Source: Streptomyces sp. ADI95-17 (GTDB lineage Bacteria; Actinomycetota; Actinomycetes; Streptomycetales; Streptomycetaceae). From it: 64,000 nucleotides of DNA. A program made the translations under genes and the position numbers. Shown piece after piece: positions 52,646-60,685 of this stretch (positions within the stretch are counted from its first letter, which is position 1; each line of letters starts with the position of its first letter). The notes under the pieces are model-generated. The model was not told the DNA's origin. It ran no database searches and saw nothing but the letters and a program-made list of their open reading frames with translations. The stretch is taken from NCBI RefSeq assembly GCF_003846175.1, contig NZ_ML123054.1:29797-93796 (forward strand), read 5' to 3'.

Positions 52646-54328
52646 ATGGACATGGACACGGCCCCGACCTCCGGCCCGACCGCCGACGCGATCCCGGCAC
52701 CCGACCTGATCCCGGCGCCCGTGCGCGCCGGCGGTGAAGGGCGCTGCGGCTTCCTGTTCGGCCCGTCCACCACCATCACGGCGGCCCCCGGCACGGAGAA
52801 CACCGAACGCTGGCTGCGCACCACGCTCGGCGCCGCCTTCGGACTGCCGCTCGCCCCGGGCGGCGAACACGCCACCGACACCGTCCGGCTGGACATCGAC
52901 CCGGCGCTGGAACCGGAGGGCTACCGGCTGAGCACCGGGACCGGCGGGAGCGTCGAGATCACCGGAGGCAGCCCCGCCGGGGTCTTCTGGGGCGCGCAGA
53001 CCCTGCGTCAGCTCCTGGGCCCCGAGGCCTTCCGCCGCGCACCCGTCAGCCCCGGCACACAGCGCGCGATCCCCTTCGCGGACATCGAGGACGCCCCCCG
53101 CTTCCCCTGGCGCGGCATGATGCTCGACGTGGCACGGCACTTCCTGCCCAAGGACGACGTGCTGCGCTATCTCGACCTCCTCGCCGCGCACAAGCTGAAC
53201 GTCTTCCACTTCCACCTCACCGACGACCAGGGCTGGCGCATCGAGATCGAGCGCTTCCCCCGGCTCACCGAGGTCGGCTCCTGGCGCTCGCGCACCAAGC
53301 ACGGCCACCGGGCCTCCGAACTGTGGGACGAGACCCCGCACGGCGGGTACTACACGCAGGACGACATCCGCGAGATCGTCGCGTACGCCGCCGAGCGGCA
53401 CATCCGGGTCGTCCCCGAGATCGACATCCCCGGCCACTCGCAGGCCGCCATCGCCGCGTACCCCGAACTGGGCAACGCGGACGTCGTCGACACCACCGCC
53501 CTCTCCGTCTGGGACACCTGGGGCATCAACGCGAACGTACTCGCCCCCACCGACAACACCCTGCGCTTCTTCGAGGGCGTCCTCGAAGAGGTGCTGGACC
53601 TCTTCCCCGCCGCCACCTCGCCGTTCATCCACATCGGCGGCGACGAGTGCCGCAAGGACCAGTGGAAGGAGTCGCCGGTCGCCCAGGCCCGGATCGACGA
53701 ATTCGGCCTGGCCAACGAGGACGAGCTGCAGTCCTGGATCATCCGGCACTTCGACACCTGGCTCACCGCGCGCGGCCGCCGGCTGATCGGCTGGGACGAG
53801 ATCCTGGAGGGCGGCCTCCCGGCGGGCGCCGCCGTGTCGTCCTGGCGGGGCTACGGCGGAGGCATCGCCGCCGCCGAGGCCGGCCACGACGTCGTCATGT
53901 GCCCGGAGCAGCACGTGTACCTGGACCACCGTCAGGACGGCGGCCCCGACGAGCCGATGCCCATCGGCTTCGTCCGCACCCTGGAGGACGTCTACCGCTT
54001 CGAGCCCGTACCGGCGGGCCTCTCCGAGGAGGCGGCCCGTCACATCCTGGGCACCCAGGCCAATGTCTGGACCGAGGTGATGCAGAACCGGGCCCGCGTC
54101 GACTACCAGGTCTTCCCGCGCCTCGCGGCGTTCGCGGAGGTCGCCTGGTCGCCGCTGCCCGCCTCCGCCGAGCGGGACTTCGCCGCCTTCGAGCGCCGGA
54201 TGACCACGCACTACGCCCGGCTCGACGCCCTCGGCGTCGACTACCGGCCGCCGGCCGGCCCGCTGCCCCGTCAGCAGCGGCCCGGAGTGCTGGGACGACC
54301 CATCGACGGGGTGCCCCCGAACGTGTGA
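52646..54328 (+). CDS. Beta-N-acetylhexosaminidase (GH20), probably intracellular
   Basis: 560 residues from ATG 52646 (a second ATG lies at 52652). No signal peptide. An N-terminal GH20b domain (EGYRLSTGTGGSVEITG) precedes a TIM barrel with RGMMLDVARHFLPKDDVLRY, HLTDDQGWRIEIERFPRL, VPEIDIPGHSQAAI and the catalytic Asp-Glu pair in HIGGDECRKDQW; GTQANVWTEVMQ follows. GH20 enzymes use the substrate's acetamido group as nucleophile and release GlcNAc from non-reducing ends. Clustered with an importer under a DasR-like site, it likely cleaves imported chitobiose-like sugars in the cytosol to supply GlcNAc. Confidence 0.95.
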   Translation: MDMDTAPTSGPTADAIPAPDLIPAPVRAGGEGRCGFLFGPSTTITAAPGTENTERWLRTTLGAAFGLPLAPGGEHATDTVRLDIDPALEPEGYRLSTGTGGSVEITGGSPAGVFWGAQTLRQLLGPEAFRRAPVSPGTQRAIPFADIEDAPRFPWRGMMLDVARHFLPKDDVLRYLDLLAAHKLNVFHFHLTDDQGWRIEIERFPRLTEVGSWRSRTKHGHRASELWDETPHGGYYTQDDIREIVAYAAERHIRVVPEIDIPGHSQAAIAAYPELGNADVVDTTALSVWDTWGINANVLAPTDNTLRFFEGVLEEVLDLFPAATSPFIHIGGDECRKDQWKESPVAQARIDEFGLANEDELQSWIIRHFDTWLTARGRRLIGWDEILEGGLPAGAAVSSWRGYGGGIAAAEAGHDVVMCPEQHVYLDHRQDGGPDEPMPIGFVRTLEDVYRFEPVPAGLSEEAARHILGTQANVWTEVMQNRARVDYQVFPRLAAFAEVAWSPLPASAERDFAAFERRMTTHYARLDALGVDYRPPAGPLPRQQRPGVLGRPIDGVPPNV

Positions 54329-54347
54329 TCCCGACCGCACCCGGCCG

Positions 54348-54391
54348 CCGGCCGGCCCACTCCTGAGGAGCGGGCCGGCCGACGGTTTTTT
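54348..54391 (+). terminator. Intrinsic terminator of the sugar-uptake operon
   Basis: A long hairpin: CCGGCCGGCCC and CTCCT pair with AGGAG and GGGCCGGCCG, followed by ACGG and seven T (54385-54391), the clearest T tract in the window. Confidence 0.95.
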
Positions 54392-54519
54392 TGTCCAGAA
54401 CTCGCCCTGCCGGAACGGAACGCGGCACTCGGGCGCCAGAACAGAACAATCACCCACGAGCCATGCCGAAGAACTGCAATTCACACTCTGCGCCGAAGCG
54501 GGGTGAAACGGGAACATTC

Positions 54520-54531
54520 CCCTGATCAGGG
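54520..54531. promoter_or_regulatory. Perfect 12-bp palindrome upstream of the molybdenum hydroxylase operon
   Basis: CCCTGATCAGGG, preceded by the partial inverted repeat GGGAACATTCCC at 54510-54521. It lies 134 bp before the first gene, in a 336-bp gap that otherwise holds only the upstream terminator. A candidate operator; no regulator is adjacent. Confidence 0.4.
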
Positions 54532-54664
54532 ATGGATACGCCCTTCGCGGACCCTCGCGTCGGTCCGATCCGAAGATGTGCCAGAGTTGCCACGTCCAGG
54601 CTTTGAGCACGTACCGTACGGCGAAACAGCCGGACAGCCGGGACACCGGGAAGGGGCAGCTGGG

Positions 54665-55558
54665 TTGACCACGCACGCACCGCAGGCGACGCAGTCCGTG
54701 ACGCTGCCGGCCTCGCTCGACGAGGCCGTGGCGGCGCTCGGAGCCATGCCTGCCGCCGTTCCCGTGGCGGGCGGCACAGACCTGATGTCGGCCGTCAACA
54801 AGGGGCTGCTGCGCCCCTCGGGCCTGGTCGGCCTCGGCCGGATCAGCGAGTTGCGCGGCTGGCACTACCAGGACGGCCACGCCCTGCTCGGCGCCGGCCT
54901 CACCCACGCACGCATGGGACGGCCCGACTTCGCGGCCCTGATCCCCGCACTGGCCGCGTCGGCACGCGCCGCCGGCCCGCCCCAGATCCGTAACGCCGGA
55001 ACGCTCGGCGGCAACATCGCCACCGCGGCCCCGACCGGCGACGCCCTGCCGGTGCTCGCCGCGCTGGAGGCCGAGCTGGTCATCGCGGGGCCGGGCGGCG
55101 CCCGGCGCGAGATCCCGGTCTCGCATCTGCTGGCCGGCCGCGACATGCTCGAACCCGCCGAACTCATCGGCTTCGTCCGGGTCCCTCTGCTGCACGCCCC
55201 CCAGGTCTTCCTGAAGGCCACCGGCCGCACCGGCCCCGGACGCGCCACCGCGTCCGTCGCGATCGTCCTCGACCCTGCCCGGCGCGGGGTGCGCTGCGCG
55301 GTCGGCGCCATCGCGCCGATGCCGCTGCGGCCGCTGGAGGCCGAACGCTGGATCGCCTCACTGATCGACTGGGACGGCGAACGGGGCCTGGCCCCCGACG
55401 CGCTGGCCGCCTTCGGCGAGTACGTCGCCGCGGCCTGCATCCCGGACCAGCCACCGTCCGACGGGGGCGAGGCGGTACCGCTGCCCCCCGCCGTACTGCA
55501 CCTGCGGCGGACCGTCGCCGCGCTGGCCCGACGAGCGCTGGGGAGGGCACTGTCGTGA
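54665..55558 (+). CDS. Molybdenum hydroxylase FAD-binding subunit (CoxM/XdhB family)
   Basis: 297 residues from TTG 54665, with GGAAGGGG about 8 nt upstream. FAD-binding motifs AVPVAGGTDLMSAVNKG and IRNAGTLGGNIATAAPTGDA, then a CO-dehydrogenase flavoprotein C-terminal domain. It passes electrons from the 2Fe-2S subunit to FAD and an outer acceptor. First gene of a three-gene operon with GTGA overlaps at both junctions. The order FAD, Fe-S, Mo matches xanthine dehydrogenase-type operons of actinomycetes. Confidence 0.94.
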   Translation: MTTHAPQATQSVTLPASLDEAVAALGAMPAAVPVAGGTDLMSAVNKGLLRPSGLVGLGRISELRGWHYQDGHALLGAGLTHARMGRPDFAALIPALAASARAAGPPQIRNAGTLGGNIATAAPTGDALPVLAALEAELVIAGPGGARREIPVSHLLAGRDMLEPAELIGFVRVPLLHAPQVFLKATGRTGPGRATASVAIVLDPARRGVRCAVGAIAPMPLRPLEAERWIASLIDWDGERGLAPDALAAFGEYVAAACIPDQPPSDGGEAVPLPPAVLHLRRTVAALARRALGRALS

Positions 55559-57597
55559 GCAACGAGGACCACAACGATCAGCACGGGCAGCAGGAGCACC
55601 TGCGGCACGGGGGCTGGCAGCCGACGCCGCAGGGCGGCGAGTACGACGCGGAGGCGACCGCCTTCGTCCACCTGCCGCCGGAGGACCTGGCGAACATCCC
55701 GCTGGCCGCGCCCGGCCACGGCTACGTACCGCCGATGATCGTGCCGCTGACCCCGGCGGCCGGGCTCGACCCGTCGGCCACGGGCAGCTGGATCGTGCAG
55801 ACGCAGAGCCAGCAGGAGCGCGGTACGGGGGCGGAGCAGCAGGCCCCCGGGGCGGTGCACTGGCCGGACCCGAACCAGCAGCAGGCCCCGAACCATCAGC
55901 AGGGCCCGTACGACTACGAGTACGAGTACCCGCAGCAGGCCCTCCAGGCCCCCCAGGCCCCCCAAGCCCCGCACGTCCCGCAGACCCCGCACGATCCGTA
56001 CGCGCAGGAGCAGTACCGGGAGAACCCGGCGGCCACGGGCCAGTGGAACTTCACCGAGTCCACGGAGTACGGCATCCACACGGGTCAGGCGGGGCAGCAG
56101 GGTCTCGCCGACCACACCGCTCCCGCCGACCACACCGCTCCCGTCGACCACACGGCCCCCGTCGACCACACCGGGCAGCACGGTGGCCACTCCGACCACA
56201 CGGGTCATTCCGACCACACGGGCCACACCGGTCAGTGGACGATCCCGGTCGCCGACGGTGATCTCCCGGAGGAGTCGGGCGAGTTCGCAGCCTCGGCCCT
56301 GGCCGCCCAGTGGTACGGGGACCGGACCCCGCCGGCCACGCTGCCGGGCGGCGCGCCCGCACCGTGGGCGACGCAGGAGCCGGTCCGGGAGCCGGCCCCG
56401 GAGCCCGTCGCGGAGCCCGCGATCGAGCCCGAGGCCGAGGCCGGGGCGGACCTCGCGGTCGATCCCGCGCTCCTGACGGACGGGGAGCCGGAGCACACGC
56501 CGGGGGCCGAGTTCGAGCAGGCACAGGCCGACGCGTCGTCCGTGACGTACGCGGACACCCCGCACGCCCCCGAGGCAGTACCGGCCCCGGAACCGGCCGT
56601 GGCTGCGGAGGCCACCCCAGTACCGGATGGTGCCGCCGCCCCGCACATCCCGGAAGCGCCTTCCGAAGCCGTTGCCGACGCGGTCGACGCCGCCTCCGAG
56701 CACCCGGCGGAGGACGAGCGGGACCCGGAGCCGAAGCCCGAGCCGGTGTCCGAGTCCGAGGCCGCGCAGCCGGCGGCGGACGCCGAAGCCGCAGCGCCCC
56801 CGGCGCCGGTGACCGACCCCGACGCGGCCCCCGAGGATTCCCAGCCGGCCGATCTCCAGCCGGCCGATCTCCAGTCGGCAGATCCTCAGATGTCAGATCC
56901 CCAGGCGTCTGATCCCCAGGCGTCTGATCCTCAGGCGTCTGATCCCCAACTGTCTGATCCCCAGCCGGAGGAATCCGGCCCGCTCGGCGTTCCCGACGAC
57001 CACCCCGCCGCGTCCTACGTCCTGCATGTGAACGGCGCCGACCGCCCCGTCACCGACGCCTGGATCGGCGAGTCGCTCCTCTACGTGCTCCGCGAGCGCC
57101 TCGGCCTCGCAGGCGCCAAGGACGGCTGCTCGCAGGGCGAGTGCGGAGCGTGCAACGTCCAGGTGGACGGCAGGCTGGTCGCCTCCTGCCTGGTCCCCGC
57201 GGCCACCGCGGCCGGCAGCGAGGTCCGTACGGTCGAGGGTCTCGCGGTGGACGGCGAGCCTTCCGACGTCCAGCGCGCCCTGGCCAAGTGCGGTGCCGTC
57301 CAGTGCGGTTTCTGCATCCCCGGCATGGCCATGACCGTCCACGACCTGTTGGAGGGCAACCACGCCCCCAGCGAACTGGAGACGCGCCAGGCGCTCTGCG
57401 GGAACCTCTGCCGATGCTCCGGCTACCGCGGTGTCCTGGACGCCGTCAACGAGGTCATCGCGGGCCGCGAGGCCGCCACCGACCTCGCCTCGTCGGACTC
57501 CCCGTCCCCGGAGTCCGACGAGGCCCGCATCCCGCACCAGGCGGCCCCCGGCGCCGGTGGAGTCCAGCCGCACCCGCAGGACGGAGGCATGGCGTGA
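55555..57597 (+). CDS. Molybdenum hydroxylase 2Fe-2S subunit with a ~480-residue low-complexity N-terminal extension
   Basis: 680 residues, where the family is about 160-200. GTG 55555 overlaps the previous stop and has GGGAGGG upstream. Residues 1-480 are disordered, rich in Gln, Pro, Asp, Glu and Ala, with short repeats (DHTAPVDHTAPVDH; DPQASDPQASDPQ). The last ~170 residues are the intact subunit: HVNGADRPVTDAW, plant-type cluster GCSQGECGACNVQVDG, and second cluster CGAVQCGFCIPG with CGNLCRCSGY. It shuttles electrons from Mo to FAD. The long extension is continuous in frame and follows the same codon bias, so it is not a mis-called start, though an internal start near 56990 cannot be excluded. 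Confidence 0.92.
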   Translation: MSNEDHNDQHGQQEHLRHGGWQPTPQGGEYDAEATAFVHLPPEDLANIPLAAPGHGYVPPMIVPLTPAAGLDPSATGSWIVQTQSQQERGTGAEQQAPGAVHWPDPNQQQAPNHQQGPYDYEYEYPQQALQAPQAPQAPHVPQTPHDPYAQEQYRENPAATGQWNFTESTEYGIHTGQAGQQGLADHTAPADHTAPVDHTAPVDHTGQHGGHSDHTGHSDHTGHTGQWTIPVADGDLPEESGEFAASALAAQWYGDRTPPATLPGGAPAPWATQEPVREPAPEPVAEPAIEPEAEAGADLAVDPALLTDGEPEHTPGAEFEQAQADASSVTYADTPHAPEAVPAPEPAVAAEATPVPDGAAAPHIPEAPSEAVADAVDAASEHPAEDERDPEPKPEPVSESEAAQPAADAEAAAPPAPVTDPDAAPEDSQPADLQPADLQSADPQMSDPQASDPQASDPQASDPQLSDPQPEESGPLGVPDDHPAASYVLHVNGADRPVTDAWIGESLLYVLRERLGLAGAKDGCSQGECGACNVQVDGRLVASCLVPAATAAGSEVRTVEGLAVDGEPSDVQRALAKCGAVQCGFCIPGMAMTVHDLLEGNHAPSELETRQALCGNLCRCSGYRGVLDAVNEVIAGREAATDLASSDSPSPESDEARIPHQAAPGAGGVQPHPQDGGMA

Positions 57598-59945
57598 GCA
57601 ACGACGCAGCCACCGCTGCCAACGCGACCAGCACACGGATCACCACCCAGACGGGCACCGACCCGACGGCCGAGGGCCCCGACACCGAGCCGCCCGCGCT
57701 CGGCCTCGGTATCTCGCTGCCCCCGGCCGACGCGCGCGCCAAGACCGAGGGCACCTTCCCGTACGCCGCCGACCTCTGGGCCGAGGGCCTGCTCTGGGCG
57801 GCCGTCCTCCGCTCCCCGCACCCGCACGCCCGGATCCTGTCCATCGACACCTCGGCCGCCGTCGAGATGACGGGGGTGCAGGCCGTCATCACGCACGAGG
57901 ACATCCCGGGGGAGACCACGTACGGACGCCGGGTCGTCGACCGTCCGGTCTTCGCGTCCGACCTGGTCCGCCACCACGGCGAGCCGATCGCCGCGGTCGC
58001 CGCCGACCACCCGGACACGGCCAGGCTCGCCGCCGCGGCCATCGCCGTCGAGTACGAGGTCCTGGAACCGGTCACCGACCCGGAGAAGGCCTTCGCCGCC
58101 GAACCGCTGCACCCCGACGGCAACCTGATCCGCCACATCCCGCTCCAGTACGGCGACCCCGAGGCCACCGGCGAGGTCGTGGTCGAGGGCCTGTACCGCA
58201 TCGGCCGCCAGGACCCGGCCCCCATCGGCGCCGAGGCCGGGCTCGCCGTGCCCCGTCCGGACGGCGGCGTGGAGATCTACACCGCCTCCACCGACCCGCA
58301 CACCGACCGCGATCTCGCAGCCGCCTGCTTCGGCCTCGAACCGGACCGGGTGAAGGTCGTCGTCACGGGTGTCCCCGGCGCGACCGGCGACCGCGAGGAA
58401 CCCGGCTTTCAGCTCCCGCTCGGCCTGCTCGCCCTGCGCACCGGATGCCCGGTCAAGCTGGCCGCCACCCGCGAGGAGTCCTTCCTCGGCCACTCCCACC
58501 GGCATCCCACGCTGCTGCGCTACCGCCACCACGCGGACGCCGAAGGCCGGCTGGTGAAGGTCGAGGCGCAGATCCTGCTCGACGCGGGGGCGTACGCCGA
58601 CTCCTCGTCCGAGTCGCTGGCCGCCGCGGTCGCGTTCGCCTGCGGCCCGTACGTCGTCCCGCACGCCTTCATCGAGGGCTGGGCGGTCCGTACGAACAAC
58701 CCGCCGTCCGGACACGTCCGGGGCGAGGGCGCGATGCAGGTCTGCGCGGCGTACGAGGGCCAGATGGACAAACTGGCCGCCAAGCTCGGCATCGACCCGG
58801 CCGAACTGCGCCTGCGCAACGCCCTGTCCACCGGGGACATCCTGCCCACCGGCCAGACGGTGACCTGCCCGGCACCGGTGGCCGAACTCCTGGAATCCGT
58901 AAGGGAATTCCCCCTCCCCGCCCTTCCCAAGGACTCCCCGGAGGACGACTGGCTGCTGCCCGGCGGCCCCGAGGGCGCGGGCGAACCCGGTGCGGTGCGC
59001 CGAGGGGTCGGCTACGCGCTCGGCATGGTCCACATGCTCGGCGCGGAAGGCGCCGACGAGGTCTCCACGGCCACCGTCAGGGTCCACGACGGCATCGCCA
59101 CGGTCATCTGCGCAGCGGTCGAGACGGGTCAGGGCTTCTCGACCCTCGCCCGCCAGGTCGTCCAGGAGACCCTGGGCATCGAAGAGGTCCACGTCGCGTC
59201 CGTCGACACCGACCAGCCCCCGGCGGGCCCGGCCACGCACGGCCGCCACACCTGGGTCTCGGCCGGGGCGGTGGAACGCGCCGCCAAGATGGTCCGCACC
59301 CAGCTCCTCCAGCCGCTGGCCCACAAGTTCGGCATGTCCACGGAACTGCTGCAGATCGCCGACGGCAAGATCACCTCGTACGACGGCGTGCTGTCCACGA
59401 CGGTCACCGAGGCGATGGACGGCAAGGAACTCTGGGCCACCGCCCAGTGCCGCCCCCACCCGACCGAGCCCCTCGACGAATCCGGCCAGGGCGACGCCTT
59501 CGTCGGCCTCGCCTTCTGCGCGATCCGCGCGGTGGTGGACGTGGACATCGAGCTCGGCTCCGTCCGGGTCGTGGAGATGGCGATCGCCCAGGACGTCGGC
59601 CGGGTCCTCAACCCGTCCCAGCTGGCGACCCGTATCGAGGCCGGCATCACCCAGGGCATCGGCGCCGCCCTCACCGAGAACCTCCGCAGCGCCCGCGGCC
59701 TGATCCGCCACCCCGACCTCACCGGCTACGCCCTCCCGACCGCCCTGGACGCCCCCGAAATCCGCATCGTCAAACTCGTCGAGGAACGCGACGTGGTCGC
59801 CCCCTTCGGCGCCAAGCCCGCCTCGGCGGTCCCCGTGGTGACGTCCCCGGCAGCAGTGGCCGCCGCCGTACGATCAGCCACCGGCCGCCCGATAAACCGC
59901 CTCCCCATCAGGCCCCAGGCGGCGGTAGCGGCGTCCAACTCCTGA
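57594..59945 (+). CDS. Molybdenum hydroxylase Mo-cofactor-binding subunit (XDH/CoxL family), atypical active site
   Basis: 783 residues from GTG 57594 (overlaps previous stop, GGAGG 6 nt upstream). An N-terminal aldehyde oxidase a/b hammerhead domain (GTFPYAADLWAEGLLWAAVL, VLRSPHPHARI) is followed by the Mo-binding domain with GVPGATGDREEPGFQ, GHVRGEGAMQVCAAYEG and ETGQGFSTLARQVV. The C-terminal motif that usually reads GxGEPP and carries the catalytic Glu reads PFGAKPASAVPV, so that residue seems absent. It should hold Mo-cytosine or Mo-pterin cofactor and hydroxylate a heterocycle or aldehyde, but the classical mechanism needs that Glu, so substrate and activity are uncertain. Confidence 0.9.
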   Translation: MSNDAATAANATSTRITTQTGTDPTAEGPDTEPPALGLGISLPPADARAKTEGTFPYAADLWAEGLLWAAVLRSPHPHARILSIDTSAAVEMTGVQAVITHEDIPGETTYGRRVVDRPVFASDLVRHHGEPIAAVAADHPDTARLAAAAIAVEYEVLEPVTDPEKAFAAEPLHPDGNLIRHIPLQYGDPEATGEVVVEGLYRIGRQDPAPIGAEAGLAVPRPDGGVEIYTASTDPHTDRDLAAACFGLEPDRVKVVVTGVPGATGDREEPGFQLPLGLLALRTGCPVKLAATREESFLGHSHRHPTLLRYRHHADAEGRLVKVEAQILLDAGAYADSSSESLAAAVAFACGPYVVPHAFIEGWAVRTNNPPSGHVRGEGAMQVCAAYEGQMDKLAAKLGIDPAELRLRNALSTGDILPTGQTVTCPAPVAELLESVREFPLPALPKDSPEDDWLLPGGPEGAGEPGAVRRGVGYALGMVHMLGAEGADEVSTATVRVHDGIATVICAAVETGQGFSTLARQVVQETLGIEEVHVASVDTDQPPAGPATHGRHTWVSAGAVERAAKMVRTQLLQPLAHKFGMSTELLQIADGKITSYDGVLSTTVTEAMDGKELWATAQCRPHPTEPLDESGQGDAFVGLAFCAIRAVVDVDIELGSVRVVEMAIAQDVGRVLNPSQLATRIEAGITQGIGAALTENLRSARGLIRHPDLTGYALPTALDAPEIRIVKLVEERDVVAPFGAKPASAVPVVTSPAAVAAAVRSATGRPINRLPIRPQAAVAASNS

Positions 59946-59966
59946 GCCCTGCACGAATGGCGTGAT

Positions 59967-59988
59967 CCGGGTTGCGGACCCAACCCGG
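59967..59988 (+). terminator. Hairpin after the molybdenum hydroxylase operon
   Basis: An 8-bp stem CCGGGTTG (59967-59974) / CAACCCGG (59981-59988) with a 6-nt loop, 21 bp after the stop, no T tract. Confidence 0.5.
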
Positions 59989-60004
59989 AAGTGCGCGGTG
60001 TCAC

Positions 60005-60028
60005 CACTGCTCACTAGGGTGAGCAGTG
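60005..60028 (+). promoter_or_regulatory. Palindrome over the -10 of the type VII secretion operon
   Basis: Perfect 10-bp arms CACTGCTCAC (60005-60014) and GTGAGCAGTG (60019-60028) enclose TAGG, so the -10-like TAGGGT (60015-60020) lies inside the palindrome. A start site at about 60027 gives a leader of about 50 nt before GTG 60080. A bound repressor would block the promoter. No good -35 is visible. Confidence 0.5.
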
Positions 60029-60079
60029 AAGCCGAGGGCCGATGCGCCGATCGGCTGTCGCCGAACGGGGGAGGGTGCT

Positions 60080-60628
60080 GTGGGGCAGAGCGATCCGGGG
60101 GCGGAGTCCTCGGCGTATCCATGGAGTGTTGTCGGTGCAGTGGGCGCCATCGGCGCGGTGGCCCCGGGCGCCGCGGGTGAACTATTCACCGAACTTTCGT
60201 CGTTCACCAAGTTCCGCGACCGCATCGACGGCCTGCTGCGCGACCTCAAGGCGTCTCCGGCCGGGCCGGGGAAGGTCGGCGAGGACACTGTGGGGCGTTC
60301 GCAGTTCGGCGGCGGTGAGCACGGTGGATGGTACGAGGCCGATGATCTGCACGGAGTGTATGGCGACGTCATCACGAACCTGGAGCAGCTGTCCAAGCTG
60401 CTCTCAGACTCCATCGAGGGGTTGGGCATCGCAGTCCTCGCGTCCCAGAAGGGCTACGAGAACCTCGACCTGGACATCCGCGACCGCATGCTCGCGATCA
60501 AGAACGATGTGGTGGAGTACCACGGTCGCCACGACGAGGTCACACACGCGCCGGAGAAGCAGCCGGTCGGCGATGGCGGGTCGCAACAGCCACATGGTGG
60601 TGCGCACAAGAAGATCCGTGATCTCTGA
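60080..60628 (+). CDS. Type VII secretion-associated helical protein (putative secreted substrate or chaperone)
   Basis: 182 residues from GTG 60080, with GGAGG 6 nt upstream; longer in-frame readings start inside the promoter palindrome. A short hydrophobic Gly/Ala region (WSVVGAVGAIGAVAPGAAG) is followed by helices (FTKFRDRIDGLLRDL, NLEQLSKLLSDSIEGLG, LDLDIRDRMLAIKND) and a His/Gln-rich end. Size and helical make-up recall ESX/LXG substrate-related proteins, but there is no clear WxG. Followed by a WxG-containing gene and a mycosin. Function not identified beyond the context. Confidence 0.6.
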   Translation: MGQSDPGAESSAYPWSVVGAVGAIGAVAPGAAGELFTELSSFTKFRDRIDGLLRDLKASPAGPGKVGEDTVGRSQFGGGEHGGWYEADDLHGVYGDVITNLEQLSKLLSDSIEGLGIAVLASQKGYENLDLDIRDRMLAIKNDVVEYHGRHDEVTHAPEKQPVGDGGSQQPHGGAHKKIRDL

Positions 60629-60685
60629 CGGCGGAGAGCGGTGGCTGGGGAGTTCGGGAGCGAAGGAGACAGGGGGAGCCTCGGT

